A stretch of DNA of 64,000 nt, from positions 186,001 through 250,000 of the forward strand of contig JABVXU010000013.1 in the NCBI GenBank assembly GCA_013365365.1, given 5' to 3'. Source of the DNA: Cruorifilaria tuberocauda. Its lineage: Eukaryota > Nematoda > Chromadorea > Rhabditida > Onchocercidae. Shown piece after piece: positions 25,906-40,900 of this stretch. Position 1 is the stretch's first letter, and every line of letters starts with the position of its first letter. The position numbers were made by a program, and so were the translations under genes. The notes under the pieces are model-generated. The model was given only the letters and a program-made list of their open reading frames with translations. It was not told where the DNA came from and made no database searches.

Positions 25906-28900
25906 TTAACAACTTCTCAATTCACAGGATCGTGCTTCTATAGGTTCTCCAGAACTGCAAGACCTGAAAAAATATAGTAGCACCAATGCTGCTCACATTT
26001 TTGTAGCTCAAGTATGCTTGTTTTAGCAGATAAATCACATTACCTATTTCTTGCTTGTTACCATCAACTATCAAATAAATTGTACCCGCAAGAACAGGAA
26101 CGTTTTCGTACAATTTTGCCAGCACCACAAGTCTCGGAACAAGCACTCCATTGTCCCCACTGTGACCATAAACAAGAACCTGTGTTGAAATTACTCCGGT
26201 AAGCGGTCATACGTTCTTCATGTATTCCTTTACCTCTCGATGGCGGTGTAAATTTTGTTAATGCACCAACGCTCTCATTTAATCGAGTCATTTCCATTTG
26301 TGGACAGAAGCATTCAATCTGTTCCACAAGTTTACCACCGCAATCACATTTAACTTTTGCTGCTGAAAAATTGAGCAGTGCAACGGTTTAAGCAATTACT
26401 CATTATTTTAAGATGCTGAAAATGTAATGCTAATGATATTTATCAATGATTATATTATCAGTTAACTTATGGCGATCAGATGAGATAGAGACTAACAAAA
26501 TCCAACGCAAGCTCGTGTTCTCGCTTTGGAGTCCGGCAGACAAGAAGTGTCAGAATTCCATGAGGACCACAAACAGTCCATAGTATCATATTTGGCAGTT
26601 GGTATTTGACGACAGTTGAACTGAGAAAGGTCACGGAAATTTGCCTGAGTTGGGTACGGATGAGATGCTGTATTCTGTTCTGTTGCTGTCAACTGGCGTG
26701 ATTCTTGCCTTACGGAGCATCCCTTAATAATTTCTGCATGAAACAAAATTACAAATTCATATGACACTAAAAGCTTTAGTAGAGAAAAAATACCGGATTG
26801 ATGCAAGGATTTCCCGCAGTGTTGCTATTTGATGTACGATCGCCTGCTGGGATGCCATTAGTGCAGTAGCGAGTACGTAGTATCCCATTACCCTAAATTG
26901 GAAAATGCTGAAGTATTTCAACTATAAATTTAAACGTTTACATTTGTTATTTATCGATACGCTAGAAAAATATATCAATAAATCTGAATTCTAAATAAAT
27001 TTTTCAATTTCCTCCAGAACTACTACAGTTTGTCAGGAAGAGTTGAAATAGTGCAAAATATCTAACAATCAAATCATTGCATCTTTTGTATTAAACAATT
27101 CTCCCTCATTCCGTCAGCTTTATCCTCCTCAAAGAATAGGATCGTTACTTAAGCATTGATTTTATCTCTCGTACATCTGCATGATTCTCTTCTGTAATTG
27201 TATGGCTCTACCTCTTCTCTGTATGACCATTCTGCTGTTTGTATAGGTATTCAATAGAAGGGATATATAATTGGTTTGGCTTCCTGTCCGAGGAGCAATT
27301 TCACTATCCATTAAAAAAGGGTTCACTATTTGAACGTCCGTTAAAAGTTTGCAATGATTACTTCAATGACAGTAATCGAAAGGAAACAATCAATTGATAC
27401 TGTGACTGTCACATCATAATATCCGTTCATCTTCCACTTCACTACAGCCTTTATACGTGAAACAATAATTACCTGATCCAGAAACTTTCATCACACTAGC
27501 TTTTGAAATGGATTACCTGATTACATGATCCGATACAACCGCATTCGGTCCAGTCAGACCAACCACATGTCCGATCATTGCTTATCTCAGGACATGGTAT
27601 TTGAGCACAGTTCTCTTCCTGTCGCAATTCACCGTCACAATGACAAAGAGATTCATCTTTTTGTACAAAACCATCTGAAACTCCTCCATTTCTAAAAATC
27701 CCATAATTTCTTGACTATTCCGGAATTATCGCAAAAAGCAAAATTAAAATTTCAAAAAAAAGTCATAAAATTTAATTTGAATAAATTTCCTCACTATCAT
27801 AAATAACAAATTAAAAATCATGGCATATTCTCTAAAAATGTATTTTTTTCTCAGAGAATATATATTTGGAAGGATTTATCAGATAAATTATGAGAGTACC
27901 TTGTTCAAACAATTCGAAATTATGGATATTTACTGCTCGCCGACGTATTCGCACCAAATTTCCCAATCGTTTTACCGGTACGATCCGTTGGAAGCCTTTA
28001 AAATTTCAAAAGGCATTTATATTAATAACTATTAATTAATATGAGCTATAAATCATTTCTTTTCCCAAAAGCTATCATCTGAAATATACAGATAGTAATC
28101 GTTACTGTAATCATTTACCTTTTTCATGTTGATTAAAATATCTCATATCACATACATTCCTGGGAAGAGCCTCCACTAATCGATGGATATAGCCGTGTAA
28201 AGAGGTGGAACCTTTGAGGGTGATTGGGATCTTAAGAGGTACAAAGGGAAGAGAGAGAGAGAGGCCCCAGCACGTTTCCCACGATTTGTGATTTCGATGC
28301 GAAAGGGATTACCGGGGCCAGTGGGAGCAACGGAGGGAGCTGTGAAGCGACAAAACGAAGCTTCTTCGATTCAACAGAAGGACAGATCGTCAGGACAATT
28401 TCAATCCCGACGATCCCACTAATGGCATTAAGTTTTGTTACTTACTAAGGTATTTTGTCCAAAGAGTTCAATCTGAATAAGCAACAATCAATGATAATAT
28501 TGCAATCAGATCTTTCTTATCTGAACTAAGATTTAATTTTGACACCTTAATATTGCATTTCTTAAATGACCGCCTAAAAATATTTTAGCATGCCTTGTCC
28601 CTCGTAATTTGATCTCCCGACAACAGGACTAATTGCATATTGCACAACTGGTTCCACTGGCACGTGCTTTCCTATCATTTTTGAATAATTTGGTGACCTG
28701 TTAAGTTCATAGCTTTGCAATCTATCAATCCGAGAAGAGCAGATCCGATGTCTGAAAGGGAAAATTCCTCATCGTTTGCTCAAGTCTCTCTTTGTAAATT
28801 AGAAAAAATGTAGGTGTCAGGACTAGCAACAACTAGCAGCAAGTAAAAACCTGATGATTAATACCGGGAAACGAGTTAGCAACACTTGATGAAATAATTT

Positions 28901-31900
28901 TCATCGTAGAAATCAACTGAGTGACTCTTTAGTATCTACGATCCTGGGATTTATAAGACTGTCAAAAGTCAGTAAGAAAAAATATATGACGGTTTTTATA
29001 ATACATGCAACAAATGCAAAGAATCTTTGATGAGTGTCGCCATTAACTTAAAATTGGAACGTAACTTTACATTCCATTTTAAGACTTCGGGCGAAAGTTA
29101 AATTAAATGACTTTTGTATTGCAGACAGAGAAGAGTAATTAACAAAAAGAGAACAAGCGCTCATTATCTTTTTACATTACATGCAAAATGCGAAACCTTT
29201 CACGAATGCCGCCACCGCAAGTTACGCTGCAGGCAGACCACGTTGTCCATTCGCTTAGTTTACAACACGGACCTAAAATTACTTCTAGAAAATTAATATA
29301 TCTTACTTCTTCATAAATATTTTTTTTATATTTTAAAAAGTGTAACGATAACGGCAATCGATGACTCAAACGTATGTTGCAAAAAAATTGTACAGACTTT
29401 CGAACATTTGCATATAATGGATAGATTGGAAGGAAAGTACCACAAATTTTTTGGTTTTGATCCAAAATGGATATATGGTATTATATGACTAATACCACCA
29501 ACGTTCTTTATTTATTTCAATACTTCAAACGATCATACATCTGTGGAAAAAATTTGCAGCGCCAATCTTCCGAGTTAATAAGAATCATGCAACAGTAAGC
29601 TCGAAGCTTCCCTCATACAGGTCCTAGCGTATTTAAGTGTTTTTTAATCGCTGTAATTTCACACCAGGTGTTAACAAAAATAACTGAAGCTACCAGCCAT
29701 AACAATCAGTCTGTAGAGATTTGATCTGTGATTAACCTGAATTGCACTGTTCCCTCTCGACAGGATTTCCACCGCAGCCATTATTATCTTGAATGAATTT
29801 AGTCAGTGAAGTATTTTCTCCAATCTAAAATTGTACCACTTTTACATCCATTAGGATTGATTCTCGTTCTCTTATCATTTCTCTCTCTTTCTACCTATAC
29901 CCTCCAGTACAAAGAAAGTTCAACGAGTTTTCGAACACAACTTACGGAGGGCATCGTTGGCGTTAATGCATTAGTGTGTTGCGAAGTATCGTTTGGAATC
30001 CTAACATCACTTTGATTACCTACGGACCTGTTATCCTTATCTAGCGAGACAACTTCCGGTTTGCTAGTCGTTATTGCTTCATTCTTGGTTATATCTGAAA
30101 GTAATGAAATTGATTCTTTTTTTCAGGATATTACAATCTGTTCGTTTGACAATACCGGATTTCCGTCCTTCTCCATTCGTTTTCCTTCATGAAGATTTCT
30201 GAAATGGTTAGATTATAAAAAACAGTTAATGTTAACTACCTTTTGGAGAGAAATCTTTCTTGGTGGCAACCTTAATAACTTCATCTTTCATGCACCTGAA
30301 AATAAAGAAAACTGCCTCTCATTCATTTCCAGTAGGACAAATATATATGCTACTCTAACTTAAATTCTCTCTTAACAGTTAAAGTTACCAATGTAAGTAT
30401 CTAATAATCATTGGAATTTTCGGACGTCATTACGTATCAGTTGTCATTAATTAACATTTGCAGTTAATTTTATGAATTACAGTTATTGATTGTAACTGTA
30501 AGCAATATATTACTTACTTTCTTCTTCGTTCGCGAGTACCAAAACCACAAGTAACAGAACAAGCACTCCATGACGACCATTCATCCCAGTATGGACAGAC
30601 CGATTCCTGACAAAATCGAAATTCTCGCTCAGCACCGGCACATCTCATACCTTCTGGGAAGCAAGATCGTTGTCTAAAATAACATATGAGTAGACTTTAA
30701 TGTAATCCAATGAAATGTATAGAAATTAATACTCTATCGCCATATACTAAAATATTTGAACTTATGCTGTGTATTAAAGAAAAAAGAACTATGAATTTGA
30801 GATATTAGAAAAAACGGTAAAGTTAAGCGGAATTACTAAATGAAACGGTTCTCATAAGCAGTAATCATAGTTAGCAGTCAAGTTCTTTCATGTGCAGGTA
30901 ACCTGTTTTGTTGACCATGTCCACAAGTAACACTACATATTGACCAGGAACTCCATGAAATCCAGCTAGGACATTCGGGCAGATCTTTGCATGCCATTTG
31001 ATCTTGTGCTGGACCATCACAAAGCGAACTTACCATATTATTTTTCACGCAGGTCCTGTAATTTCCATTAAGCAAACATACCATAAAGAATATTTTTGTC
31101 TTGAAATTTAAATTTGCAAAATATTTGAAACTTTTTATATCGTACTTCTAACTTTCATAAAGGCTTAGGCTATTGAATAAAGTCCATTTTATTTCATGGT
31201 CCGCACAAATTTTGAAAATAATCGCCAGTGTTTTAAACACAGTTCATGCAAAAAAATTAATTTACCTTACGCGTAGTTTACTTCCTGTTGTACCGCAAGT
31301 TTCAGTGCACTGTGCCCAGGGTGACCATTCGGTCCATTCTGGACACGATTCGCTCCTGCATACTTCGTGCTCCTCGGCATCTCCAATACAGTTTTCGCCA
31401 CCATAACAAATCCTTATTCGATGCTGTAATGCGACTAAATGAATCCAAGAAAAGTTCGAAATTTCGAGTGTTTGTTGAAGTTGAGGACTTAGAGAAGTTG
31501 AAGACTTAAATTAACGATTATAAAACGATCTCTAACAGTCAAGGTAAAAGAAGAAAGTCTTCGACTGTAATAAAAAGGGTTGGCTGGAAAAGAAAGAGCT
31601 TTTCGATTTTTTATTTTTTCAGAACTACCAATTTTCCATGAATTCTTTTAATATTTTAAATTATGCTTAAATATTGCGAAGCAGAATAATTCATTTATTT
31701 AGATTTTTGGCAATCTATTCAGAAATTTCAAAGACAGTACCCTATGTCCATTACCGCAGCTAACGCTGCACGTACTCCACGGTTCCCAAGTGGACCAAGC
31801 AGGACAAGGCGTTTCTTTGCATATCTTTCTCTCAGTGGTTTCGCCGATACACGAATCACCGTTCATACATTGTCTCAAATTTAAACTTTAAAAATATTAA

Positions 31901-34900
31901 AAAATAAAAGGAAGCCACTTGAATATCAAAACTACTTACATTTTACATACAAAAATATCTTGCACAGTTTGAAAGCTGATAACTTTGTCAAACTTCCAAG
32001 ATTTACCTTCGTCTTACTTGTTGTCCAATGCCACAGGTCACAGAGCATTCTTCCCAATCGCTCCATGTTGACCACTGCCCACAATCCTCCACATTGCATG
32101 CTTCAATGTTCTAAATTTTTTTCGTCAATAAGTTGCTCAGAAAAGAGTTGGAAAAAAAGCGAAGTACGATGCTTTCAAGATTTTTTAATGTGAAACTTTT
32201 ACCACTGAAGGTCCATCACATTGTCTATCAACAGTACAGATACGTGAACGTGATCGTTCACCACCACCACAGCTCCGTGAACATTCGGTCCACTCTGACC
32301 AAGGCTTCCATTCTGGACATGGGCCACTACTGCACAATTCTTCCTTCACCGATTCACCTAATAAAATTAGGAAATAAAAACTTTGTTAAATTAACATAAT
32401 TTTTCAATAGTTAGTGATAAAAGACATATATTTATCATTAACTTTTTTTACCGTAATTAATTTCCAATTTGAATAAGTAACAGTTACCTTCACATTGTCC
32501 ATCAACTGAGCAAAATCGTTGCCGTATTGTGACACCTACCCCACAAGTAACTGAACATGAGGTTTGTGGTGACCATTCTGACCAGGAAATTACCATAGTT
32601 TTCGTAGGTTGACCTGGTGTTGACTGTGACGTATCTTCCATTTCAGGTTCATTAGGTTTTCGCTCTTTATTGACATAACTTCCAGGCCATTCCTTATTGA
32701 ATTTTGTTTTCGGAATTGAATTGAGAGAAGCTGTGGTTACTTGTTCACACGTCTAGAATTGATTTAAAATTTGTAAAAAATATTAAATTTTAATATAATA
32801 TTTTAAAAGAAAAAGTGTCTACTAATCATTTTACTAATGAGGTTTATTTGTAAAAAAATTTTGATTTAATGATTCTTTTTAAAATGACCCGCGAAATTGA
32901 AGATTGTACAAGAAAAAGTTACTCAACTCAGAAAAATAGAACTTATCCAATTTCCTATAAAATTTTCGTCAGTTTACATGAGAAAATTCACTCACAGTAA
33001 CACAAGGATTAGGTCGTTTTGGTTCGCAGGGAAGTGGAGGTGGATAAGTTGGACATGGCCAATTATGGCCTGATTTTTGAAGATAAGCTAATGATGGAGC
33101 GTAGCAATTTCCACCTGAAAGTGGTATTTAATAATCAAATATGATTAAATCTAAGGTTGAAATATTAGGCAGTTAATAGATTTGAGTATTATCAAGGAAT
33201 TAAGCACACAACCTCGACATCTACCGTAAATTGTGCTTTGTCGACCATGATTTACAGCGACCGGTTTAATAGGTGATAGAAGCGAAATTTCATTGGTTGG
33301 AAGTGAATAACCCTGTAACTTTAAATCGAGTTAATTGAGATATCTAAGCTTAAGGCTTACGGTACATCTATGCAGACTATGCTAATCATACTATTCTATC
33401 ATAAATATATAATAATCTTTACAATTTTTTTCAGTGAGGAAGATATAGATCGGGATGTATTTATGCTGAGATTATGCTGGAATTTTAATCAAATTAGTTT
33501 TAACTTATATCTTTACCTGTAATTAAATATACTTAAAGTTTTTCTTCCTTTAACTTTTACTCAGAAAGTTTGTAAATTTCATTGTTATTCTTTTAAATTT
33601 AGAAAATTTTCTCAGCCTATCTCCTCTTAAATTCTACAATACAACTATTTATTATGAACCTGTTTTGGTAAATAATTGTAGTTTATATTGGAAGTATGTG
33701 GTAAGCTTGATGGGTAATTTGCCTGTGATAAAAGTTTGTTGATTTGAAATGAAGAGGTAGGATTAAAACCACCTTGAGCCATTGATACCAATCCACCAAT
33801 TACCGGTTTAACCGGTCCTGAAAAAAGGACCGGTTTTTTTAAACAAAATTTTATACAAACATGGAGTAATCACTTCTTCAAAGCATTTGGCTAAAATACA
33901 TTTAAATGCTTGATTGTAACAATAAATAAAGAGAACGACGAGAGGAAAACATCTGGAAGAAATTGATAATTCGTTTAAATATAATTAAATAAAAAAATAT
34001 GGAGAATGAATAAAATGAACAAAGTAAACTAAAATAAATTACATCAAATCAGGCTACGTTCACTTGTTGGCCATTAAATCAGTGTTAAAACAGGTTTTAT
34101 TAAATGAATTAATTCATTCTACTCGTTAGTCCCTTCTAAGCAAATTTAAAACTATAAGCAATCACCATAGTTTGCGTTTTTCAATCTCTCTTCTGCGCCG
34201 TTCGACCATCCCCAGTGATCAGTTCGATCCTCTCTGTTTAGCTTTTTTTTATCATCTGAAGCTTCAATACTCATTCTCCTTCTGGTCGATCCCTCATTTT
34301 CAAAGCTCTGCGCTGCTTGTGATGGCGATGGTTCTGGATCAGACCATGATTCAAGTTTCTGCTTTAATTCTAATTCTATCGTCTCCAGTAAATCATTTTC
34401 CGAATTTGTAGAAGTATTTATTGCTGGACATTTGTCAAGAATTTCGAGCACCGTACTTATCGAATTTAAAGAATTGTCGAGCATGATACCATTATCACTT
34501 GAATTCGAATTTTTATCATACAGCTGGCAAAAACCTTTATTCTAAAATTAAAAGAATTTGATAGTTTCATTATCTGACCTTGGTTTTTCAGATAAATGAC
34601 CTTATGAATGTTAGAAATAACTAAATTTGCTGAAATTCCGTCATCTCTAACAATATTTACAGTATAGTGCTACTGAAGAATATCAGTATTTCTTGGTTTA
34701 ATCCCAAAACACATTCTTTAAACTAGTGTGAAAATTCGTGCTGTTTATATTTGGCCTACCTTATTTTCTTCAGGTATAAACAGCGCAGCTTTACAATGCT
34801 CAATATTATCAATACATCGTTCTACACATCGCAACAGTGATGGTACTTCGATTCTTTGAAAAAAAGAACCGTTACGGATAGTGTGGAATTTCCGGAAGCA

Positions 34901-37900
34901 TACTGTCTTCGCATCGCATTCTTAAAAATCAGAGCACATATTTTAATAATCTTGTTCAAGCTGGAACAGTGAAGATTAGAATTAAATATTACTTATTTAA
35001 TGGAAATAAATTTCATTAAACTAAAATTATTTATGTAAAAAAAGGAAACTCGCCGGTTTTTAGAATAGAAAGGAGCAATAAGAGGAAAATGTGAAGTGAT
35101 GATAACTTCATCGTTGAAGAATAGAAGAGAAAGTAAGTAAAATAGCTAAAATTTAGAAAATTTTGTAGCGATTAAATTGAGATTTCATAATACAAAGAAG
35201 CAATCATTAGAAAGGAATAGTTCATTTTGCTGGGCGTTTATCAGGTGGAATTTCTGCAATCAAATATTTAATAATAATAATAATAATAATAAATGTGGAT
35301 TAGTTTCAACTATGAAATATATTTTGTAAAGTTAAAAAGGAATGAGGGAGCGATGTAAAAGCTTGATTTTCAGATATAAAAATATCTTTTATGTTTATTA
35401 CGTCAATTGTCGAGAAAGCGAAATTGAATTAGTTAATTTACCATAATTCTTTCGTCGATTACCTATTCCTCGATCATAAAAATAAGAAAACCAATTTTCA
35501 AAGTTGTGGAGAAAGGAAGGAAAAGAAAGAAAGAACTAACATAATCATCATCATCGTCCTCATTCCTCATTCCTCATTCCAGTAATCCGAATCAGATCAA
35601 TAGGTATTATTTATCCATCCAAATTTCAATGGATAAATCGGTAACCAGTTCTTAGTTTTCACCGTGTTCAACCTTTTCTCACCCAGCAAAACCCTAAGGA
35701 AAGAATAAAATGAAAATAAAAAGAGTACCATATTTTGTATGATTGAAAATCTGATTAAAATTGAAAATTGAAACTGATTGAAAATCAGTTCCTATCACAT
35801 GCCAGCTTTCTTGCACATTTATATATTACGCATGAAAGAAGGGTTTAATATCAACATTTTCCTTTCCATGGAATTGGATTTTAAATGATTCGGATTCGGT
35901 TATTGATCTTCTCTCAGGATATTCTGTAGGCATATCGAACTCTGTTGAAAAATTATTAAAAAAAGCTTTAGCATATCAAGAAAAACTAACAATGCTTTCT
36001 CAAGCAGATTTTAAACTCGCTTTTTAAATCATTATAATTTCAAATTCAGCAACTAGAAAAGAGTCAATATATATCTTTAATGTATAATTTTTGGCGAGTG
36101 TTTTCAGTAATATTACATTAGATTATCCCATTACTAGGATATCTAAGGTAATTTAACCTATATTGAGGATATCGCGGTATATGGCACTCGTGATTTTTAT
36201 TAGTAATTCAGTATCGTTGATCGTTTTAAACATTTCTAATAGTGAATCTGTCAGCTATTTCTTAACTATGACCAAGAAATTTTTTGATTTTTCTAATTAT
36301 TTTCAGAATTTGACTTAGTTATTTAGATCACTCTAACAATTACTCTAATTGTTTTAGAATACGAAGAGCACTCAGTGAGTAAATCTAAAATGATAATTCG
36401 GTGATTTGTTCAACATATGATCATATCTCATTAGTCATTAACGCAGAAATTAGTTTGTTTTTGAAGCTTTTGCAGCCATAAAAAGAAATATAAGGAAATT
36501 TTGACCGATCAAAATTCAAATTAACGATTTTTAGCATTTTCTCGAATCAAGCATGCATTCCATCTGATTTATTTGTTCATACAATACTACAAAGAAACTA
36601 GCTAAAAGTTTTCTTGATAAAAAATATTTCAAAGTGAATTTTATTGACAGATTTGAATTAAACAAATCAACAATAAAGTTAGAAAATAGTTTGACCTCTG
36701 ACCAAATTGTTACTGACTCCTCGCTGTTTTGCTATCATTCATGCTTTTAGTTAAAGAAGTGAATGCAATTTCTCACTTAATTATTCATATTTCACATTTC
36801 AAAAATTTTCAATATCAGAAGATTATTTTTTGTCCTAATTTACTTTTTAAAGTAACCAATAGAGCATTTACTTAAATTCTCGTGAAGTTTCAATATTGTT
36901 AGCAATTTTACTTTACCCTTTATAAGATGATCTTTGTGATGAAAATGATTCCATCAATTAAGAAAAGATCGAAATAAGAATATCTCGTGAAATGGAACTA
37001 TCTTTGCATCTAATTGCCTGGAAGAGTTGACGTAAGAACTTCTGTACTTCCAATCCTTCCAGTTAAGCTGCAGAAAGAATCTTGAGGTTTTGAATTATTA
37101 ATATAAATTATGAAATCTGATAAAACCAATAAGCTATAGATTTTTTAGGTGGTCCTTCGAAATTTATTTACTCTGATCGATGATGTAAACATTACAGCGA
37201 AAGGGGAGATTGATGTTTGTCAGAAAGTCTGAACCAATCGACTTCGTACATTCCATTCCTCCGTTCGTAGTTGTGGATGAATTCTTTGAAATTAAAAAAA
37301 AATGATGGATGAAAATATTCATTTTATTACCTACGGCTTCTTTTGTATTACATTTTTTCAGCGAATTTATCATTCCTTCTATGAATCATTCAAAAATTAC
37401 CTTATCTATTATTGGTTATTTTGATTGCACATATCCTTACAGCTACAAGCTATTAATATTCTTATACGCCTGGAAAAATAAATGATAAAAGGAAGGACTG
37501 ATATCAGACAGGTAAAGATAATAAATAGAAGCAACGATTATTTCGAGATTGAATGGCTATCTATTTGATTTACTTATAATTTCGACTACTTTCTTTTTTA
37601 CTTCCAGCATTTCCTTATCTTTTCATCATCTCTTCTTCAAGCTCAGGTTCTAGCCTACACCATTTCTCTTTTATTCCGTCAGCTCTCATTCTAGCTAACA
37701 TAGATTCTATCTGAGCTTCCTTGCTTTGAGAAACCTCCCTTAACCGTCTTATTCACACCTAATGAAAAGAAAGCTTGTAAATTAAGAGTTAGAAAAGACC
37801 ATTGTCACTCATAGCTTTTTTGTCAGTCTTGGCCACCACCATACAGATTTACAGTTTATTTAACATTGAACCGCATGTTCACCTTGACCATTATCAAATC

Positions 37901-40900
37901 AATTCCATTCTTTTGGAGCAAATTTTATGCGCCATTTAATATACAGGATAACGTTTACAAGTGTTCATCGAATTCCACATCTGGAAATTTGGTAGTTCAA
38001 GAATTTCTGGAGGGATAGATGAAGTCTGAGCGCATTTGGACAATTGATAGTGAAAAAACATTCGTTAATACTGTTTTTGTTGCACTGCGAGAGTGAGCTC
38101 TGAAAGAAATTAGTGCTTGAAATGACAGGTGCGCTTTATTTCCTCAGCATGTCCGAGAGAAATTACCCTGTAGCTGCTTGCTTCTCTTATCAATCGCTTG
38201 CTTAGTGAATATTTTTTTTCCATTCTTTTCTATGATATCGAATTTCTCCGGATAATTGATAATTTGAAAACAATGTTAAAGATATGGAAATTGTATGAAA
38301 GTTCTAAAATTGAGAAAAATTTTTTCATGCGAGGTTTAAATTAAACCAAGCATATACTCACTGAACTGTTTCTTAACTTGTAATGTTATAATTATATTGA
38401 CGATATCTATGCATTATTACTAATAATATAGTGATAAGTATAATAACAAAGTTAATGGATTATGAGTTTCAGAAATTAAAATTGGCGCTACATGATTACC
38501 TTTGCAGTAGAGGGAATGGTGTTTATTATACATCAGTTGTATTACTGTCTGGTTATCTTATCATTACGTCGTTTTATTTTTCAATTAATCGATAATGTTA
38601 TGGATCCATGGATACCTCAAGACCAAATTCTTTCTCGAAAATATCAAAGAATTTTGAGAAATTTCCGATTTCCCATAGATTACTATCATTTCTTTAGATG
38701 ATGCAAAATTCGAGGATCTTTTTATATTTTTTAAATTAAAATTCACCCGAGTATTTTATCAGCTGTTTCTAGGATTCTAATTTGAAATTCTTCTTTCCGA
38801 ACGGATTGAGTCATGAAAAGAGAAAAAATAATGAAATGAACGAAAAGGGAAAACACCTCCGACATGTTATCTGATGAAAAAGAATTCTTGGATTTTTAAA
38901 CAGATAAAATTCGGTCTTCGCTTTTTTCTTACAATTGGCGACGATTTGAATTTCAATGAACTTTAAAATTTTTTGCTATTATTCAATTTAATTTCTCAAA
39001 TATTGATTTAGCTTCTTCATTTTTTTTCTTTCCTTGCAGCTAATCTTATTCTTGATATTTATCTGATGAAGCAATTGCAGTATCAAATGATCAAATGATA
39101 ATTGTTAACTAAAAATACGACGGTTGACGTCATAAGTAGGTAGTTTGTCACCATTTGTGACCTAATTTAATATTCGAATTACCTGTTACCATTTATTTGA
39201 TTTATTTTCATGTGTAGGATAATTGTTATTTCATCTAAAACTGATATAGAACTAAAAACGAATAATGACAGATATATTTTGGACATTCTGAAATCATTTC
39301 TTCATCAACTGTCAATCTTTAATCTCTGATTTCTTAAAAAAAGCGTTAATTATTATTTTGTATGCTGTGAGACTCTAAAGAGAATAATGAAATGAGGAAA
39401 TTCTCGCAATTTTCCATCTTTCAATGTGTCATGAAAATAGAATTACTCTGTGAAGAAATGTGAAAGAGAGAGTTTTTGCATATTATTATTGTAACTCTAA
39501 TAATTACAGGTGGAGAGAATGTGTGAAATGAGAGGATTTTCAACAAAATATGTGAAAAACAAATACAAATCTTACGATACTCCTAGGACAATAACCTGAA
39601 TAGTTTTCGTTCAAGCAATTAAATTTGTGTTCGCCCGATGATTGTCAGTTAATTGATTATGTCATCATGAGAATTTAAATTCGAAGTAACGTTCATTCAG
39701 CTGTTTATAAGTTTCTCAGGAAATTATATATTTTATTTCAGAGAATTTCGATTTATAAGAAGCAAAAAGGACAGATGGAGAGAATAATCGTAGGTTAAGC
39801 CTCGTCAATTCATATTATTATACTAATTAAGGTACTCAGTGTTAGGCGTCTATCGTAAAGTAATTCATAAGGAAAGCAATCTCTCAAAGAAATTTATAGT
39901 TTTAGTTGCTTAGCAATTTTGTTTCTATCTGTTTATTGGACAAATCCAGTTGATCAGACATGCTTGACTTTAGTGGAATGACGTATAATTGTTTCCTGGA
40001 TTACTTTAATTTCCGTAACTCTTCTCTTTTCCCACTCTCTCTCCTTTCTAATTTCAACCAATCTTCTTTTAAGATTTCTTTATTGCTCAACTGCGATCAT
40101 TTCTACACTTCAATGAAATGGTAAAAGAGCACCTCAGTAAGATTCTTCTGTTATGATTTGTCTTTTGCATGGCAGAGTTAAAGTAATACTTACAATTAAA
40201 GTAAGTTACAAATTCATTCAGTAACTTATCTATCCCTTAAATCTCTCTCATTCATTAATACAAGATTGAATGGAATATTAGAAGAAATTCTTGTCATTTA
40301 TGAATGATTCATAAGAATGGTCAGTGCGATTATCAAATTACTCCTTACTTTGCAAATTGATTTCTTCACTTTACGTCATTTATATCTCAAAATTTAAGAT
40401 TTTAATTTTTGGAAAAATCTTTTGTAAACTAAAATTGAAAATATGCAATCAATTAAAAGAGAGAAGAAGAAGGTGAAATCAATTTGCTCTGTTTGTTGAA
40501 TTTTTAGAAAACTTTCATTTTTTTTCTTTCAATTTCAGTTTACGATTAAAGCAATCCATAAAATATAGCATTTTTCCCAATCATTCAACTCACCGACAAT
40601 ACCGCAATGAAAGAGCTTTTTGCTACTGAATGTTAGCGCACAAATTTCCTCTGTATTTCCTCGATTAGCTCTTCGTGATATTGTAATATTTATCGCAAAA
40701 TCTAAATAAAAAGTCACACTTCATTTCCACCTGTTCTTCTCTGAAGAATTTTTATTCATTACAAGATTAATTTTTAACACTAGAATTGACGACAGGTGCT
40801 AATTGGAATTCAACTCAGATCATTTCTTCTAACCACAATTATTTCGTATCGTTCCGCATTTTCCATATCCAATCTTTGCTTTTCTGCTTTTCTCACATGA

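Noticed and set aside
31173..32399. Plus-strand ORFs with many His/Ser/Cys
   Set aside because: They are antisense shadows of the TSR exons.
37164..37373. Possible signal-peptide exon for the TSR gene
   Set aside because: The only phase-1 donor in the frame would create a stop on joining the next exon, and the hydrophobic run is weak.
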